Source: CAWKDG01 sp963848355
GTDB taxonomy: Bacteria; Actinomycetota; Acidimicrobiia; Acidimicrobiales; UBA8190
Assembly (NCBI GenBank): GCA_963848355.1
Contig: CAWKDG010000012.1
Span: 1,674,001 to 1,738,000, forward strand
Direction: 5' to 3'
Length of the DNA: 64,000 bases
Shown here piece after piece: positions 51,130-59,155 of the stretch; within the stretch, counting starts at the first letter, position 1; each line of letters opens with the position of its first letter. The translations under genes and the position numbers were made by a program. The notes under the pieces were generated by a model, which did no database searches, was not told where the DNA came from, and saw nothing but the letters and a program-made list of their open reading frames with translations.

Positions 51130-51954
51130 TCAGAAGATCTTGGGGTCGTGGAAGGCGCCGCTCGACACCAGGCGCACGTAGAGGTCGGCCACAGCCACGA
51201 AGGTGAGGCTGGCCCAGGCCAGCTGCATGTGCCGGGCGTTCAGGGGCGTCAGGATGCTCCAGATCTTGTGGCGGACGCGATGGCGGGAGAACTGGTTGAC
51301 GTTGCCCCCGCACATGTGGCGACAGGCGTGGCACGACGCGGTGTAGAGCCAGAGCAGGGTGGCGTTGATCACCAGGACCACCGTTCCCAGGCTCACGCCG
51401 ATGCCTCCGTCACCGGGTAACCGGAAAGCCATGATGGCGTCGATGGTGAGGATGGTGTTGAAGATCAGAGCGATGAAGAAGAAGTAGCGGTGGACGTTCT
51501 GGAGGATGAGGGGAAAGCGCGACTCGCCCGAGTAGCTCCCGTGGCCGTCGGCCACCCCGCACGCCGGGGGTGACTGCCAGAAGCTCCGGTAGTACGCCTT
51601 GCGGTAGTAGTAGCAGGTGAGCCGGAACCCGAGCGGTCCGCCGAGGACCAGGATGCCGGGGGAGATCGCCCACCAGGTGATGAACAGCGCCCCCCGGGCG
51701 CCGTGGACGCAGCTGGCGGTGAGGCACGGGGAATAGAACGGTGAGATCAGATCCCGGTGGGCGGAGGCTCCTACGTAGTAGTGCGCATTCTGGAAGACGG
51801 CCCACGTCGAGTAGACGACGAAGGCGGTGAGGAAGCCCGCCGTCGCCATGGGGCTCGCCCACCAGCGATCCCGGCGCAGGGTGCGGGCACCGGGCCCACC
51901 CCTCACCCCGCCCAGCAACACCGGTACCGGTCTCAGGTCCTCGACGGTGCTCAC
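51130..51954 (-). CDS. sdhC: Succinate dehydrogenase membrane anchor
   Basis: 274 aa, with five hydrophobic segments: MATAGFLTAFVVYSTWAVF, GALFITWWAISPGILVLGG, YFFFIALIFNTILTIDAIM, TVVLVINATLLWLYTASC and AWASLTFVAVADLYVRLV. Conserved His in ASCHACRHMCGG and NVHRYFF could bind haem. It resembles the single long anchor of mycobacterial Sdh1 (Rv0249c type). GTG 51954 follows gacgaggaagg. First gene of the minus-strand sdh operon. Confidence 0.87.
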   Translation of the reverse strand: MSTVEDLRPVPVLLGGVRGGPGARTLRRDRWWASPMATAGFLTAFVVYSTWAVFQNAHYYVGASAHRDLISPFYSPCLTASCVHGARGALFITWWAISPGILVLGGPLGFRLTCYYYRKAYYRSFWQSPPACGVADGHGSYSGESRFPLILQNVHRYFFFIALIFNTILTIDAIMAFRLPGDGGIGVSLGTVVLVINATLLWLYTASCHACRHMCGGNVNQFSRHRVRHKIWSILTPLNARHMQLAWASLTFVAVADLYVRLVSSGAFHDPKIF

Positions 51955-52176
51955 GCCTTCCTCGTCCCCTTCTCTCGACCATGCCGGCGCGACGTGGCCA
52001 CGGCCTCACCGTGATGCGCCTGCTCCGCCCGTGCGGCCGGAACGTCATGCCGGTCAGCTCCGGCGCGGGGGCGCCGACGGGGCATCATCATTCCACCTGG
52101 GGCCGAGCGGGGCGAAACCTCCGGGGGCCCCTTCCCGCCTGTCGGCCCCGAAGCCCGGCCGCCTAGGCTCGGACCC
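51955..52176. other. Divergent intergenic region (sdh / AAA+ gene)
   Basis: 222 bases between two diverging genes. It holds a hairpin cggcgc-gggg-gcgccg (52061-52076) and, at the right edge, TAGGCT (52164-52169), 7 nt before ATG 52177, predicting a leaderless transcript to the right. No convincing promoter was found for the sdh side. Confidence 0.45.
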
Positions 52177-53613
52177 ATGAGTGCCTCTTTCCCCCCCGCC
52201 CCGCCCTCCGGCCTGCCGGTCACACTCGGAGACCTTCGAGCGTCGGGGTGGGAGTCCCTGCCCATCCACGAGGAGCTCCGGCGCAATACGGCAGCCCGCA
52301 TCGCCGCCGGCCTGCCCCTGGTGGAGGGGGTGATCGGGTTCGAGGACACCGTGCTCCCGCAGCTCGAGAACGCCCTGCTGGCCGGTCACGACATCATCCT
52401 CCTGGGGGAACGGGGCCAGGCCAAGACCAGGATCGTCCGCGCCCTGACCTCCTTGCTCGACGAGTGGGTGCCCGAGGTGGCCGGGTCCGAGATCCGTGAC
52501 GACCCCTACAACCCGGTCTCGCGTCCGGCTCGCGACCTGGTGGCGAGCGAGGGCGACGCCACCCCCATCCACTGGGTGCACCGCGATACCCGCTTCTCGG
52601 AGAAGCTGGCCACACCCGACACCTCCATTGCCGACCTCATCGGGGAGGTCGACCCCATCAAGGTGGCCGAGGGTCGCTATCTGTCCGACGAGCTCACCCT
52701 CCACTACGGGTTGGTCCCCCGTTCCAATCGCGGCATCTTCGCCGTCAACGAGTTGCCCGACCTGGCCGAGCGGATCCAGGTCGGCCTCCTCAACGTGCTC
52801 GAGGAGCGCGACGTCCAGGTCCGGGGATTTACGGTCCGCCTGCCCCTCGACATCGTGCTGGTGGCCACCGCCAACCCCGAGGACTACACGAACAGGGGCC
52901 GGATCATCACCCCGCTGAAGGACCGCTTCGGTGCGCAGATCAGGACCCACTACCCCCCCGACACGACCACCGAGCTCGCCATCATCGCCCAGGAGGCGCG
53001 GCCCGCCGTCGACGCCCCGGGGACGCCGCGCGTCGAGGTCCCCGCGTTCATGGCCGAGGTGGTGGCAGAGCTGTCCCAGCTCGCTCGCCAGAGTCCGCAC
53101 GTCAACCAGCGTTCGGGCGTCTCGGTGCGCCTGAGCATCTCCAACTACGAGACGCTGACGGCCAACGCCGTGCGACGCGCCTTGCGGCTGGGCGAAGCCC
53201 AGGCGGTCCCCCGGGTGAGCGACCTCGGTGCCCTCGTCGCCTCCACCCAGGGAAAGATCGAGATCGAGTCGCTCGAGGAGGGTCGCGAGGACCGCATCCT
53301 GACGGGGCTCGTGTCGGCGGCCGTCCTCACCGTCTTCCGGCGTCGGTGTCCGACGGAAGAGCTCGGGCCTGTCGTCGGTGCCTTCGACGAGGCCCGCGTC
53401 ATCCACGCCGGCGACGATCTTCCCGTGGCGGCGTACACCGACATCCTGACCGAGGTGCCCCCCCTCAAGGCCCCCGTGCTCTCACTGGCCGGTAGCGAGA
53501 CCCCGGGGGCGGTGGCCAGCGCCATCGAGTTCATCCTGGAAGGGCTCCATCTGACGAAGCGACTCAACAAGGAGGCGGCCGGTACCAAGGCGACCTACCG
53601 GGGACGCGGATGA
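52177..53613 (+). CDS. AAA+ ATPase, magnesium-chelatase/MoxR-like
   Basis: 478 aa. Walker A is GERGQAKTRIVRALTSLL (the usual Gly before Lys is Ala), Walker B lies in GIFAVNELPDLAERIQVGLL, and the sensor region is VLVATANPEDYTNRGRIITP with an Arg finger in PLKDRFGAQIRTHYP. It resembles Mycobacterium Rv0958, which pairs with a VWA protein as here (gap 19 nt). Such pairs act as chaperones that remodel or metallate partner proteins; the client is unknown. Confidence 0.88.
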   Translation: MSASFPPAPPSGLPVTLGDLRASGWESLPIHEELRRNTAARIAAGLPLVEGVIGFEDTVLPQLENALLAGHDIILLGERGQAKTRIVRALTSLLDEWVPEVAGSEIRDDPYNPVSRPARDLVASEGDATPIHWVHRDTRFSEKLATPDTSIADLIGEVDPIKVAEGRYLSDELTLHYGLVPRSNRGIFAVNELPDLAERIQVGLLNVLEERDVQVRGFTVRLPLDIVLVATANPEDYTNRGRIITPLKDRFGAQIRTHYPPDTTTELAIIAQEARPAVDAPGTPRVEVPAFMAEVVAELSQLARQSPHVNQRSGVSVRLSISNYETLTANAVRRALRLGEAQAVPRVSDLGALVASTQGKIEIESLEEGREDRILTGLVSAAVLTVFRRRCPTEELGPVVGAFDEARVIHAGDDLPVAAYTDILTEVPPLKAPVLSLAGSETPGAVASAIEFILEGLHLTKRLNKEAAGTKATYRGRG

Positions 53614-53632
53614 CGATGCCCCGGCCCTCGCC

Positions 53633-55666
53633 ATGACGAGCCGCTGGTCGTACCGGCGATGGGACGGCTCCCAGCGCGGCTTCGAGGACGACATCGATTC
53701 GCTCTTCTCGGAGCTGGCCGACGACCTGCTCTACCACGGCGATCCCGATGCCGCCCTGCGGCGTCTTCTCAATTCCGGTTTCCAGCGTCCCGACGGAGAA
53801 CGCGTCCAGGGGCTCCGGGAGATGATGGAACGGCTCCGTCAGCAGCGCCAGGAAGAGCTCGAGCGCGGCGATCTGGGAGGTGCCTTCGAAGAGCTGGCCC
53901 AGGAGCTCGATCAGGTCGTGGCCGAAGAACGTGCCGGCCTCGAAGCCCTCGCCGATGATGCCCGGAACTCAGGAGACGAGCGCCGTCGGGAGGTCACCGA
54001 CGAGGTGGTGGCCGAGCGCAGCGTCCAGCTCGAGTTGCTGCCGAACGACCTGGCCGGCCGCGTGCGCGGCCTCCAGCAGTACGACTTCACCTCGTCCCAG
54101 GCCCGCGAGCACTTCGAACAGCTCCTGGAGCGGCTGCGGGAGGAGGTGGCCAAGAGTTGGTTCGACCAGATGTCCGACGCCCTCACGAGTCCCGACCCCG
54201 AGCAACTCGAGCGCGTCCGCCAGATGCTCGATGCTCTCAACCGGATGATCGAACAGCGCGAGGCCGGCGAAGCGATCGATCCCAGCTTCGAGGACTTCAT
54301 GAGCCGGTTCGGCGACTTCTTTCCCGCCAACCCTCAGACCCTCGACGAGCTCCTCGAACAATTCGCCGCCCAGATGGCCGCTGTCCAGGCCGCCATGGAC
54401 TCGTTGTCCCCCGAACAGCGGGCCCAGCTCCAGGCGCTGGCCGACTCGCTGTTCGAGGACCTCGACCTCCGTTGGCAGGTGGACCGGTTGGCACAGAATT
54501 TGCAGCAGGCAGTGCCAGGGGCGGGATGGGGAAAGCGGTATCGCTTCAGCGGGTCGGATCCGATGGGCCTGGCCGACGCCGCCGCCGCCGCGCGCCGTCT
54601 CGGCGAGATGGACCAACTCGAGCAGTTCCTGCGCTCGGCGTCGTCACCCGGGGCGTTGGCCGAAGTGGATCTCGACCAGGTGGCCAAGCATCTCGGTGAC
54701 GACGCCGCCCGGTCCCTCGACAGCCTGGCCCGTCTGGCCAAGGAGCTCGAGGAGGCCGGCCTGATCGAGCAGAAGGAGGGCCGGTACGAGCTCACCGCCC
54801 TCGGGATACGCAAGATCGGGCAGAGCGCCCTTCGGGACCTCTTCTCGAAGCTGGCCAAGGATCGGCTGGGTGCTCACCCGAACGTCTTCATCGGAACCGG
54901 CCACGAACCCGAAGGCCAGACGAAGCCCTACGAGTTCGGTGACCCCTTCACCATCGACATCCAGAGGACGGTCCACAACGCCGTCCGGCGCGGCGGGACG
55001 GGCACTCCGGTGCGACTCTCCCCCGAGGACTTCGAGATCTCGCGCACCGAGCACCTGACCCGCACCTCGACCGTCCTCATGGTCGACCTGTCCCTGTCGA
55101 TGCCGATGCGTGACAACTTCCTGGCCGCCAAGAAGGTGGCCATCGCTCTCCACACCCTCATCTCGACCAGGTTCCCCCGCGACTTCCTCGGCCTCGTCGG
55201 CTTCTCCGAGGTGGCGCGTGAGATCAAACCCGAAGAGCTACCCGAGGTGTCGTGGGATTTCGTCTACGGCACCAACATGCAGCACGGCCTCCTCCTCAGC
55301 CGACGCATGCTGGCTCACCGACCGGGGACGAAGCAGATAATCATGATCACCGACGGTGAGCCGACGGCCCACCTCGTGCCGCAGGCCGGGGGGGACGGTT
55401 ATGAGGTGTTCTTCAATTATCCACCCGTCCCCGAGACGGTCCGGGCGACGCTGTCCGAAGTCGTCCGCTGTACGCGTGCCGGTATCACCATCAACACGTT
55501 CATGATCGATGCCAACCGGTCCCTGCAAGGTTTCGTGGAACAGATGACCAAGCTCAACCGGGGTCGGGCCTTCTTCACCACCCCCGAGACTCTCGGCGAC
55601 TACGTGCTCGTCGACTTCCTCGAGCATCGGCGGACATCGCGGTCCGCCACACGACGCGGCGCCTGA
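53633..55666 (+). CDS. VWA-domain protein, partner of the AAA+ ATPase
   Basis: 677 aa. The first 450 residues are mostly helical and charged (MMERLRQQRQEELERGDLGG). The C-terminal von Willebrand A domain has an intact MIDAS: VLMVDLSLSMPMRDN near residue 484 (D-x-S-x-S) and IIMITDGEPTAHL. Resembles Mycobacterium Rv0959. No signal peptide or membrane segment, so it is cytoplasmic. Forms an operon with the preceding ATPase. Confidence 0.88.
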   Translation: MTSRWSYRRWDGSQRGFEDDIDSLFSELADDLLYHGDPDAALRRLLNSGFQRPDGERVQGLREMMERLRQQRQEELERGDLGGAFEELAQELDQVVAEERAGLEALADDARNSGDERRREVTDEVVAERSVQLELLPNDLAGRVRGLQQYDFTSSQAREHFEQLLERLREEVAKSWFDQMSDALTSPDPEQLERVRQMLDALNRMIEQREAGEAIDPSFEDFMSRFGDFFPANPQTLDELLEQFAAQMAAVQAAMDSLSPEQRAQLQALADSLFEDLDLRWQVDRLAQNLQQAVPGAGWGKRYRFSGSDPMGLADAAAAARRLGEMDQLEQFLRSASSPGALAEVDLDQVAKHLGDDAARSLDSLARLAKELEEAGLIEQKEGRYELTALGIRKIGQSALRDLFSKLAKDRLGAHPNVFIGTGHEPEGQTKPYEFGDPFTIDIQRTVHNAVRRGGTGTPVRLSPEDFEISRTEHLTRTSTVLMVDLSLSMPMRDNFLAAKKVAIALHTLISTRFPRDFLGLVGFSEVAREIKPEELPEVSWDFVYGTNMQHGLLLSRRMLAHRPGTKQIIMITDGEPTAHLVPQAGGDGYEVFFNYPPVPETVRATLSEVVRCTRAGITINTFMIDANRSLQGFVEQMTKLNRGRAFFTTPETLGDYVLVDFLEHRRTSRSATRRGA

Positions 55667-55788
55667 ACCATCCGCCGTCCGCCCGGCCCCTCGGTCCGGC
55701 CCGATCGACCCCGGCGCGTCGTTCCGTCGTTGTCACTCAACGTGAGATTTTGATCAGCGAATGCGAGCTTCCTCTTGCACCCGCCGCG

Positions 55789-55817
55789 TTGATGGTGGAA
55801 GATGACACCGTTGTAAC
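55789..55817 (+). promoter_or_regulatory. Candidate whiB promoter
   Basis: TTGATG (55789-55794) and TGTAAC (55812-55817) are 17 bases apart in an unusually AT-rich patch of this window. Predicted start near 55824, leaving about 32 nt with a strong ribosome-binding site before GTG 55856. Confidence 0.5.
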
Positions 55818-55855
55818 TACACCAATGCCACTAGATGGCGAGGGGAGGCGTACCG

Positions 55856-56140
55856 GTGGACATCGTTTCACTGCTGTACGGCCGCCAGGATCGCGACTGG
55901 CAGACCAGAGCTAACTGCATGGGGGTCGATCCCGACCTCTTCTTCCCGGAGCGTGGTGCGTCCACGCGGGAAGCGAAAGAGGTCTGCCGGGGATGTGTCG
56001 TGCGGGAGGACTGCCTCGAGTACGCGCTGGCCAACGGAGAGAAGTTCGGGATCTGGGGCGGACTGTCGGAGCGCGAGCGTCGGCGGCTGCGTCGGGCTCG
56101 GGCCATGAGTCGCCGCGTCTCGGAGACGGCGTCGGCCTGA
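55856..56140 (+). CDS. WhiB-family Fe-S transcriptional regulator (1)
   Basis: 94 aa. Cysteines 21, 44, 47 and 53 (NCMGVDPDLFFPERG then CRGCVVREDC) bind a [4Fe-4S] cluster. GIWGGLSERERRRLRRARAM is the G-[VI]-W-G-G turn and basic C-terminal helix of the family. GTG 55856 is preferred to ATG 55835 because ggggagg lies 7 nt upstream. WhiB proteins bind sigma factor region 4. The subtype (WhiB1/2/3/7) is not assigned. Confidence 0.94.
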   Translation: MDIVSLLYGRQDRDWQTRANCMGVDPDLFFPERGASTREAKEVCRGCVVREDCLEYALANGEKFGIWGGLSERERRRLRRARAMSRRVSETASA

Positions 56141-56168
56141 GGCACCCGGCGTCGCTGGGCCCGTCGCT

Positions 56169-57044
56169 TCAACCGGTGCCGGCTCTCTCGAGACGGGCTT
56201 CGAGGGTCCGTTCGGGATCGAGATCAATCTCTCGCCAGCGTCCCTCCGGTGCAGCTTCGACCACGGCGGCCGGCGCCAGTCCGACGAGTTCGGCCCGGGT
56301 GACCGACGTCCCGGCGCGGCGGGCCAGGCGGTCGACCTCGTCGTAGATCCGGGCCGGTCCGACCGACAGCGGATCGATGAGGTTGCACGACACCTGGGTC
56401 ACCGCGCCGGTGCGGAAGCCGAGGGCACGAACGGCCGGACCGCGGATGGCGGCGGCGATGGACGTCGCCACGTCGAGGTCGCCGGTCGCCAACCACACGT
56501 TGTAGGCGACAAGGGCCAAGCGGGCTCCGACGGCGCAGGCCCCGGCGGTCTGATGGGCGACGGCGGGGCCCGTGTCCGGATCGAGCTCAGCAAAGGCCCC
56601 CTTGCGCACTGCGGGAAGTGACCGCTCCGGCCCATACAAGAAGCAGGGGAGGGCGAGATCACGGCCGGCCCACGTGGCGAACCGGTCGCGCGCGGCCACG
56701 GCGTCGGTCAGGTCGCCCGCCCCGATCACGGGACTCCCCCGGGCGTCGAGCGGGGTGAAGGGGACGACGTCGATGGCGCCCAGGCGGGGGTGGACACCGC
56801 CGTGGTGGCGCAGGTCGATCAACTCCACCGTGCGACGGGCGACGGCGCGTACGGCCTCCTCGAGACCCTCGCCCGCCATGGTCAGGACGGTCCGGTGGTG
56901 GTCCGGGTCGCGGTGGACGTCCAGAACCGTGTCACCGCCGGCGGTCGCCAAGGCGGCGATGACCTCGGCGTCGCGACCCTCGCTGACGTTCACGACACAG
57001 GCGAGCGAGCCTGATCCGGTCGAGCACCCATCTGCGGGCGCCAC
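56169..57044 (-). CDS. Glutamate formiminotransferase-like protein
   Basis: 291 aa, FtcD N-terminal family. CVVNVSEGRDAEVIAALA, DVHRDPDHHRTVLTMAGEG and the conserved HPRLGAIDVVPFTPLD hold the active-site His; LALVAYNVWLATGDLDVATS is also typical. The cyclodeaminase domain is absent. It would transfer a formimino group from formiminoglutamate to THF; the real substrate is unsure, since no hut genes are nearby. GTG 57044 is 4 nt after the minus-strand whiB gene, so they are probably co-transcribed. Confidence 0.85.
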   Translation of the reverse strand: MAPADGCSTGSGSLACVVNVSEGRDAEVIAALATAGGDTVLDVHRDPDHHRTVLTMAGEGLEEAVRAVARRTVELIDLRHHGGVHPRLGAIDVVPFTPLDARGSPVIGAGDLTDAVAARDRFATWAGRDLALPCFLYGPERSLPAVRKGAFAELDPDTGPAVAHQTAGACAVGARLALVAYNVWLATGDLDVATSIAAAIRGPAVRALGFRTGAVTQVSCNLIDPLSVGPARIYDEVDRLARRAGTSVTRAELVGLAPAAVVEAAPEGRWREIDLDPERTLEARLERAGTG

Positions 57045-57048
57045 CGGA

Positions 57049-57297
57049 TCAGTTGTGGCCGGAGGTCAGCCTGGAGAGTCGATGGGAGCGGAGAATGCGT
57101 CTGCGTTCACGCTCTGACGTCCCGCCCCACACGCCGTGGTCCACGCGATTGGCCAGGGCGTACTCGAGGCACGGGCCCTTTTCGGGGCACTCATCGCAAA
57201 TACGACGGGCCACCTGAACCCCGATCCCGTCGCTCGGGAAGAAGACCCTCGGGTCCATCTCCCGGCACTTGCCCCGAGCCATCCAGTCGGTGTCCAT
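57049..57297 (-). CDS. WhiB-family Fe-S transcriptional regulator (2)
   Basis: 82 aa. Cysteines 11, 34, 37 and 43 (GKCREMDPRVFFPSDG then CDECPEKGPC) are the four cluster ligands. GVWGGTSERERRRIL is the family turn. The ATG at 57297 has cggaggtg upstream; a GTG at 57300 directly before it is equally usable. It differs from the first WhiB protein in spacing and tail. Upstream gene of the formiminotransferase-like gene. Confidence 0.93.
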   Translation of the reverse strand: MDTDWMARGKCREMDPRVFFPSDGIGVQVARRICDECPEKGPCLEYALANRVDHGVWGGTSERERRRILRSHRLSRLTSGHN

Positions 57298-57429
57298 CAC
57301 ACCTCCGATACTGACGCCAGACTATCAGCGCCCTCCCGCGTCCCATGCATCTCTGACTACGGTTCACCAGGGCCGTTCCGTCACTTTCGGACCCGGACGA
57401 ACCTCTGTCGGGGCACCGCTCACCGTTGG

Positions 57430-57435
57430 TAGGCT
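57430..57435 (+). promoter_or_regulatory. -10-like hexamer upstream of acidic hypothetical gene
   Basis: TAGGCT, same form as at metF, icd and divIVA, but here 80 nt before the chosen start, leaving a leader with a ribosome-binding site (gaggaggcgag). Confidence 0.35.
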
Positions 57436-57515
57436 GTCGTCCCGGTCGCAGAGGCCGGCCCCGCCGCCGCTCGAGGACAACCAGGTCGGGGCGACGACGA
57501 GGAGGCGAGTCTTCG

Positions 57516-57815
57516 GTGCCCGACGAAATCGAGGAGAGCGAGGAGGAACCCCAACCTCCCCAGGGTCATATCCGGGTGGTCTATCTGGGACCCGTCGCTC
57601 CGCACTGGGAAGTCCAGTCCAACTACGGCGATGCTTCGGTGATCGACCCGTTCCGGGACCGGACGATCGCCCGGCTCACTCTGCTCCCTCCTCACGATCC
57701 GCAGTTCCGACGCAACCGCGAGCGCGTCGTCCGCGATGCCGAGCGCGAGCATCTCGAACTCGAATGGGATCTCGGGATCCCCGACGAAGAGGACGTCGTC
57801 GCTAGTCCTGACTGA
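57516..57815 (+). CDS. Acidic hypothetical protein
   Basis: 99 aa, not recognised. An acidic N-terminus (PDEIEESEEEPQPPQG) leads to HIRVVYLGPVAPHWEVQSNY and an end rich in Arg then Asp/Glu. GTG 57516 has gaggaggcgag at 57499-57509, 6 nt upstream. The gene converges on, and overlaps by 14 nt, the end of the DUF2342 gene. No transmembrane segments. Confidence 0.7.
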   Translation: MPDEIEESEEEPQPPQGHIRVVYLGPVAPHWEVQSNYGDASVIDPFRDRTIARLTLLPPHDPQFRRNRERVVRDAEREHLELEWDLGIPDEEDVVASPD

Positions 57816-59118
57816 TCCGCTCGAGCCAGAGCCCCGGCGCATCGACCTCGGCCGGTGTCGGCAGCGTCTGCGGCGATGACCACAGACGGGCCAGTCCCTC
57901 CTCGCCGGCTCGGTCGAGGACTCCGCTGACGAACTGGGTTCCGCGGGCGACCTGGGCCGGACCGAGATCGAGACCGAGGAGCAATTCGGCGGTGCGATCC
58001 GCCGTCTCCCGGTCCACCTGGCGCCGTCGCCAGGCCTCCGCTAGCGCCGTACGTCCGCCGAGGAGACGGCCACCGGCCCGGTCCAGGACATGTTCGACGT
58101 AGCCGAGCAGGGCGGAGGTGACGGCTGTCAATTCGTCCGAGGCACGTCGGCGCTCGGGCGGGAGGTCGGCCCCGAGGAAGGACTCGGGATCGCCGAACAG
58201 CCTCTGGAGGGAGTCGGGGTCGGACGGATCGAGGCCCTGGAGCCGGTCGGTCAGGGCATCGGTGTCGCCGGCCATGCCCTGCACGACCTCCGTCAACAAC
58301 CCCCGTAGGCGGTCGGCGACGTGGGGGCGGTTGAGCACGGCGTTGATCGTCAGCTCGCGGAGACAGACCCACAGTCGGACCTCGTCACCGGGCAGGCTCC
58401 AGTCTCGGGCGAACGCCTCGACATTGGCGGGCACCACGAGCAGGGAGGTCGTAGAGGGTCGGGGGACGGGTAGCTCGTACTGCCCGAAGGTCGCTCGAGC
58501 GAGATGTCCGACGGCCGAGCCCAATTGCAGGCCCGTCAATATCGGCCCCATCGTCGCCATCCACCGTGCCACGAGGTCCGCCGGACCGGCAGCGCCGCCG
58601 GCCGCATCCCCGAGGTCGTCAGGGTCGAGGTCCACGAGTCCGAGGCCCGTGGGAGCCCCCTCGGTGGGGTCGGCGGGAGAGTCGGCGTGTGATCCCCCGT
58701 CGGTCGCCGTGGTGGCGCCCCCCGTCCCCGCCCCCCCGGGGCTCTCGTCGAAGAGGAAGCGCCAGTCCTCGACGGTGCGCCAGGCCCATGCCCCGGGTCC
58801 CACGGCGATCACCTCGACCGGTGCCCCCGTCGGCGTCACCGACAGCCCGGTGAGCTCGGACACATGCAGCTCGGCCACGCGCGCGAGTTCCTCGAACTGG
58901 ATGCGCTCGGACGGATCGACGTTGCCCTCGGGTCGGCCGCTCGTCGCCGCACCCTGGGCGAGCGTCCGGGCGAGCTCGATCTTTCCTCCGCCCGGGGTGG
59001 CGCCTCCCATGAGCTGGAGAAGGTCGCCCAGGAGCTGCTCGAGCGAGTTGCCGCTCCCACCGGGGCCGGGAATGTCCACCCCTGGCATCGTAGGCGCCGG
59101 CGCCGGCGGTACGGTCAC
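57802..59118 (-). CDS. DUF2342 family protein (annotated elsewhere as zinc-dependent metalloprotease)
   Basis: 438 aa. LLVVPANVEAFARDWSLPGD, LWVCLRELTINAVLNRPHV and LGYVEHVLDRAGGRLLGG match this actinobacterial family, whose members often lie near ylbL, as here. The central metal-binding-like motif reads RELTI; other members keep a His at the last position, so metal binding is doubtful. Residues 1-60 and an acidic Gly/Ala stretch (about 125-180) are low complexity. GTG 59118, 37 nt after the PDZ protein gene. Confidence 0.82.
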   Translation of the reverse strand: MTVPPAPAPTMPGVDIPGPGGSGNSLEQLLGDLLQLMGGATPGGGKIELARTLAQGAATSGRPEGNVDPSERIQFEELARVAELHVSELTGLSVTPTGAPVEVIAVGPGAWAWRTVEDWRFLFDESPGGAGTGGATTATDGGSHADSPADPTEGAPTGLGLVDLDPDDLGDAAGGAAGPADLVARWMATMGPILTGLQLGSAVGHLARATFGQYELPVPRPSTTSLLVVPANVEAFARDWSLPGDEVRLWVCLRELTINAVLNRPHVADRLRGLLTEVVQGMAGDTDALTDRLQGLDPSDPDSLQRLFGDPESFLGADLPPERRRASDELTAVTSALLGYVEHVLDRAGGRLLGGRTALAEAWRRRQVDRETADRTAELLLGLDLGPAQVARGTQFVSGVLDRAGEEGLARLWSSPQTLPTPAEVDAPGLWLERISQD

Positions 59119-59155
59119 GCCCTGTCGGGAGACGGCGCCCGGCCGGTGCCGCTGG

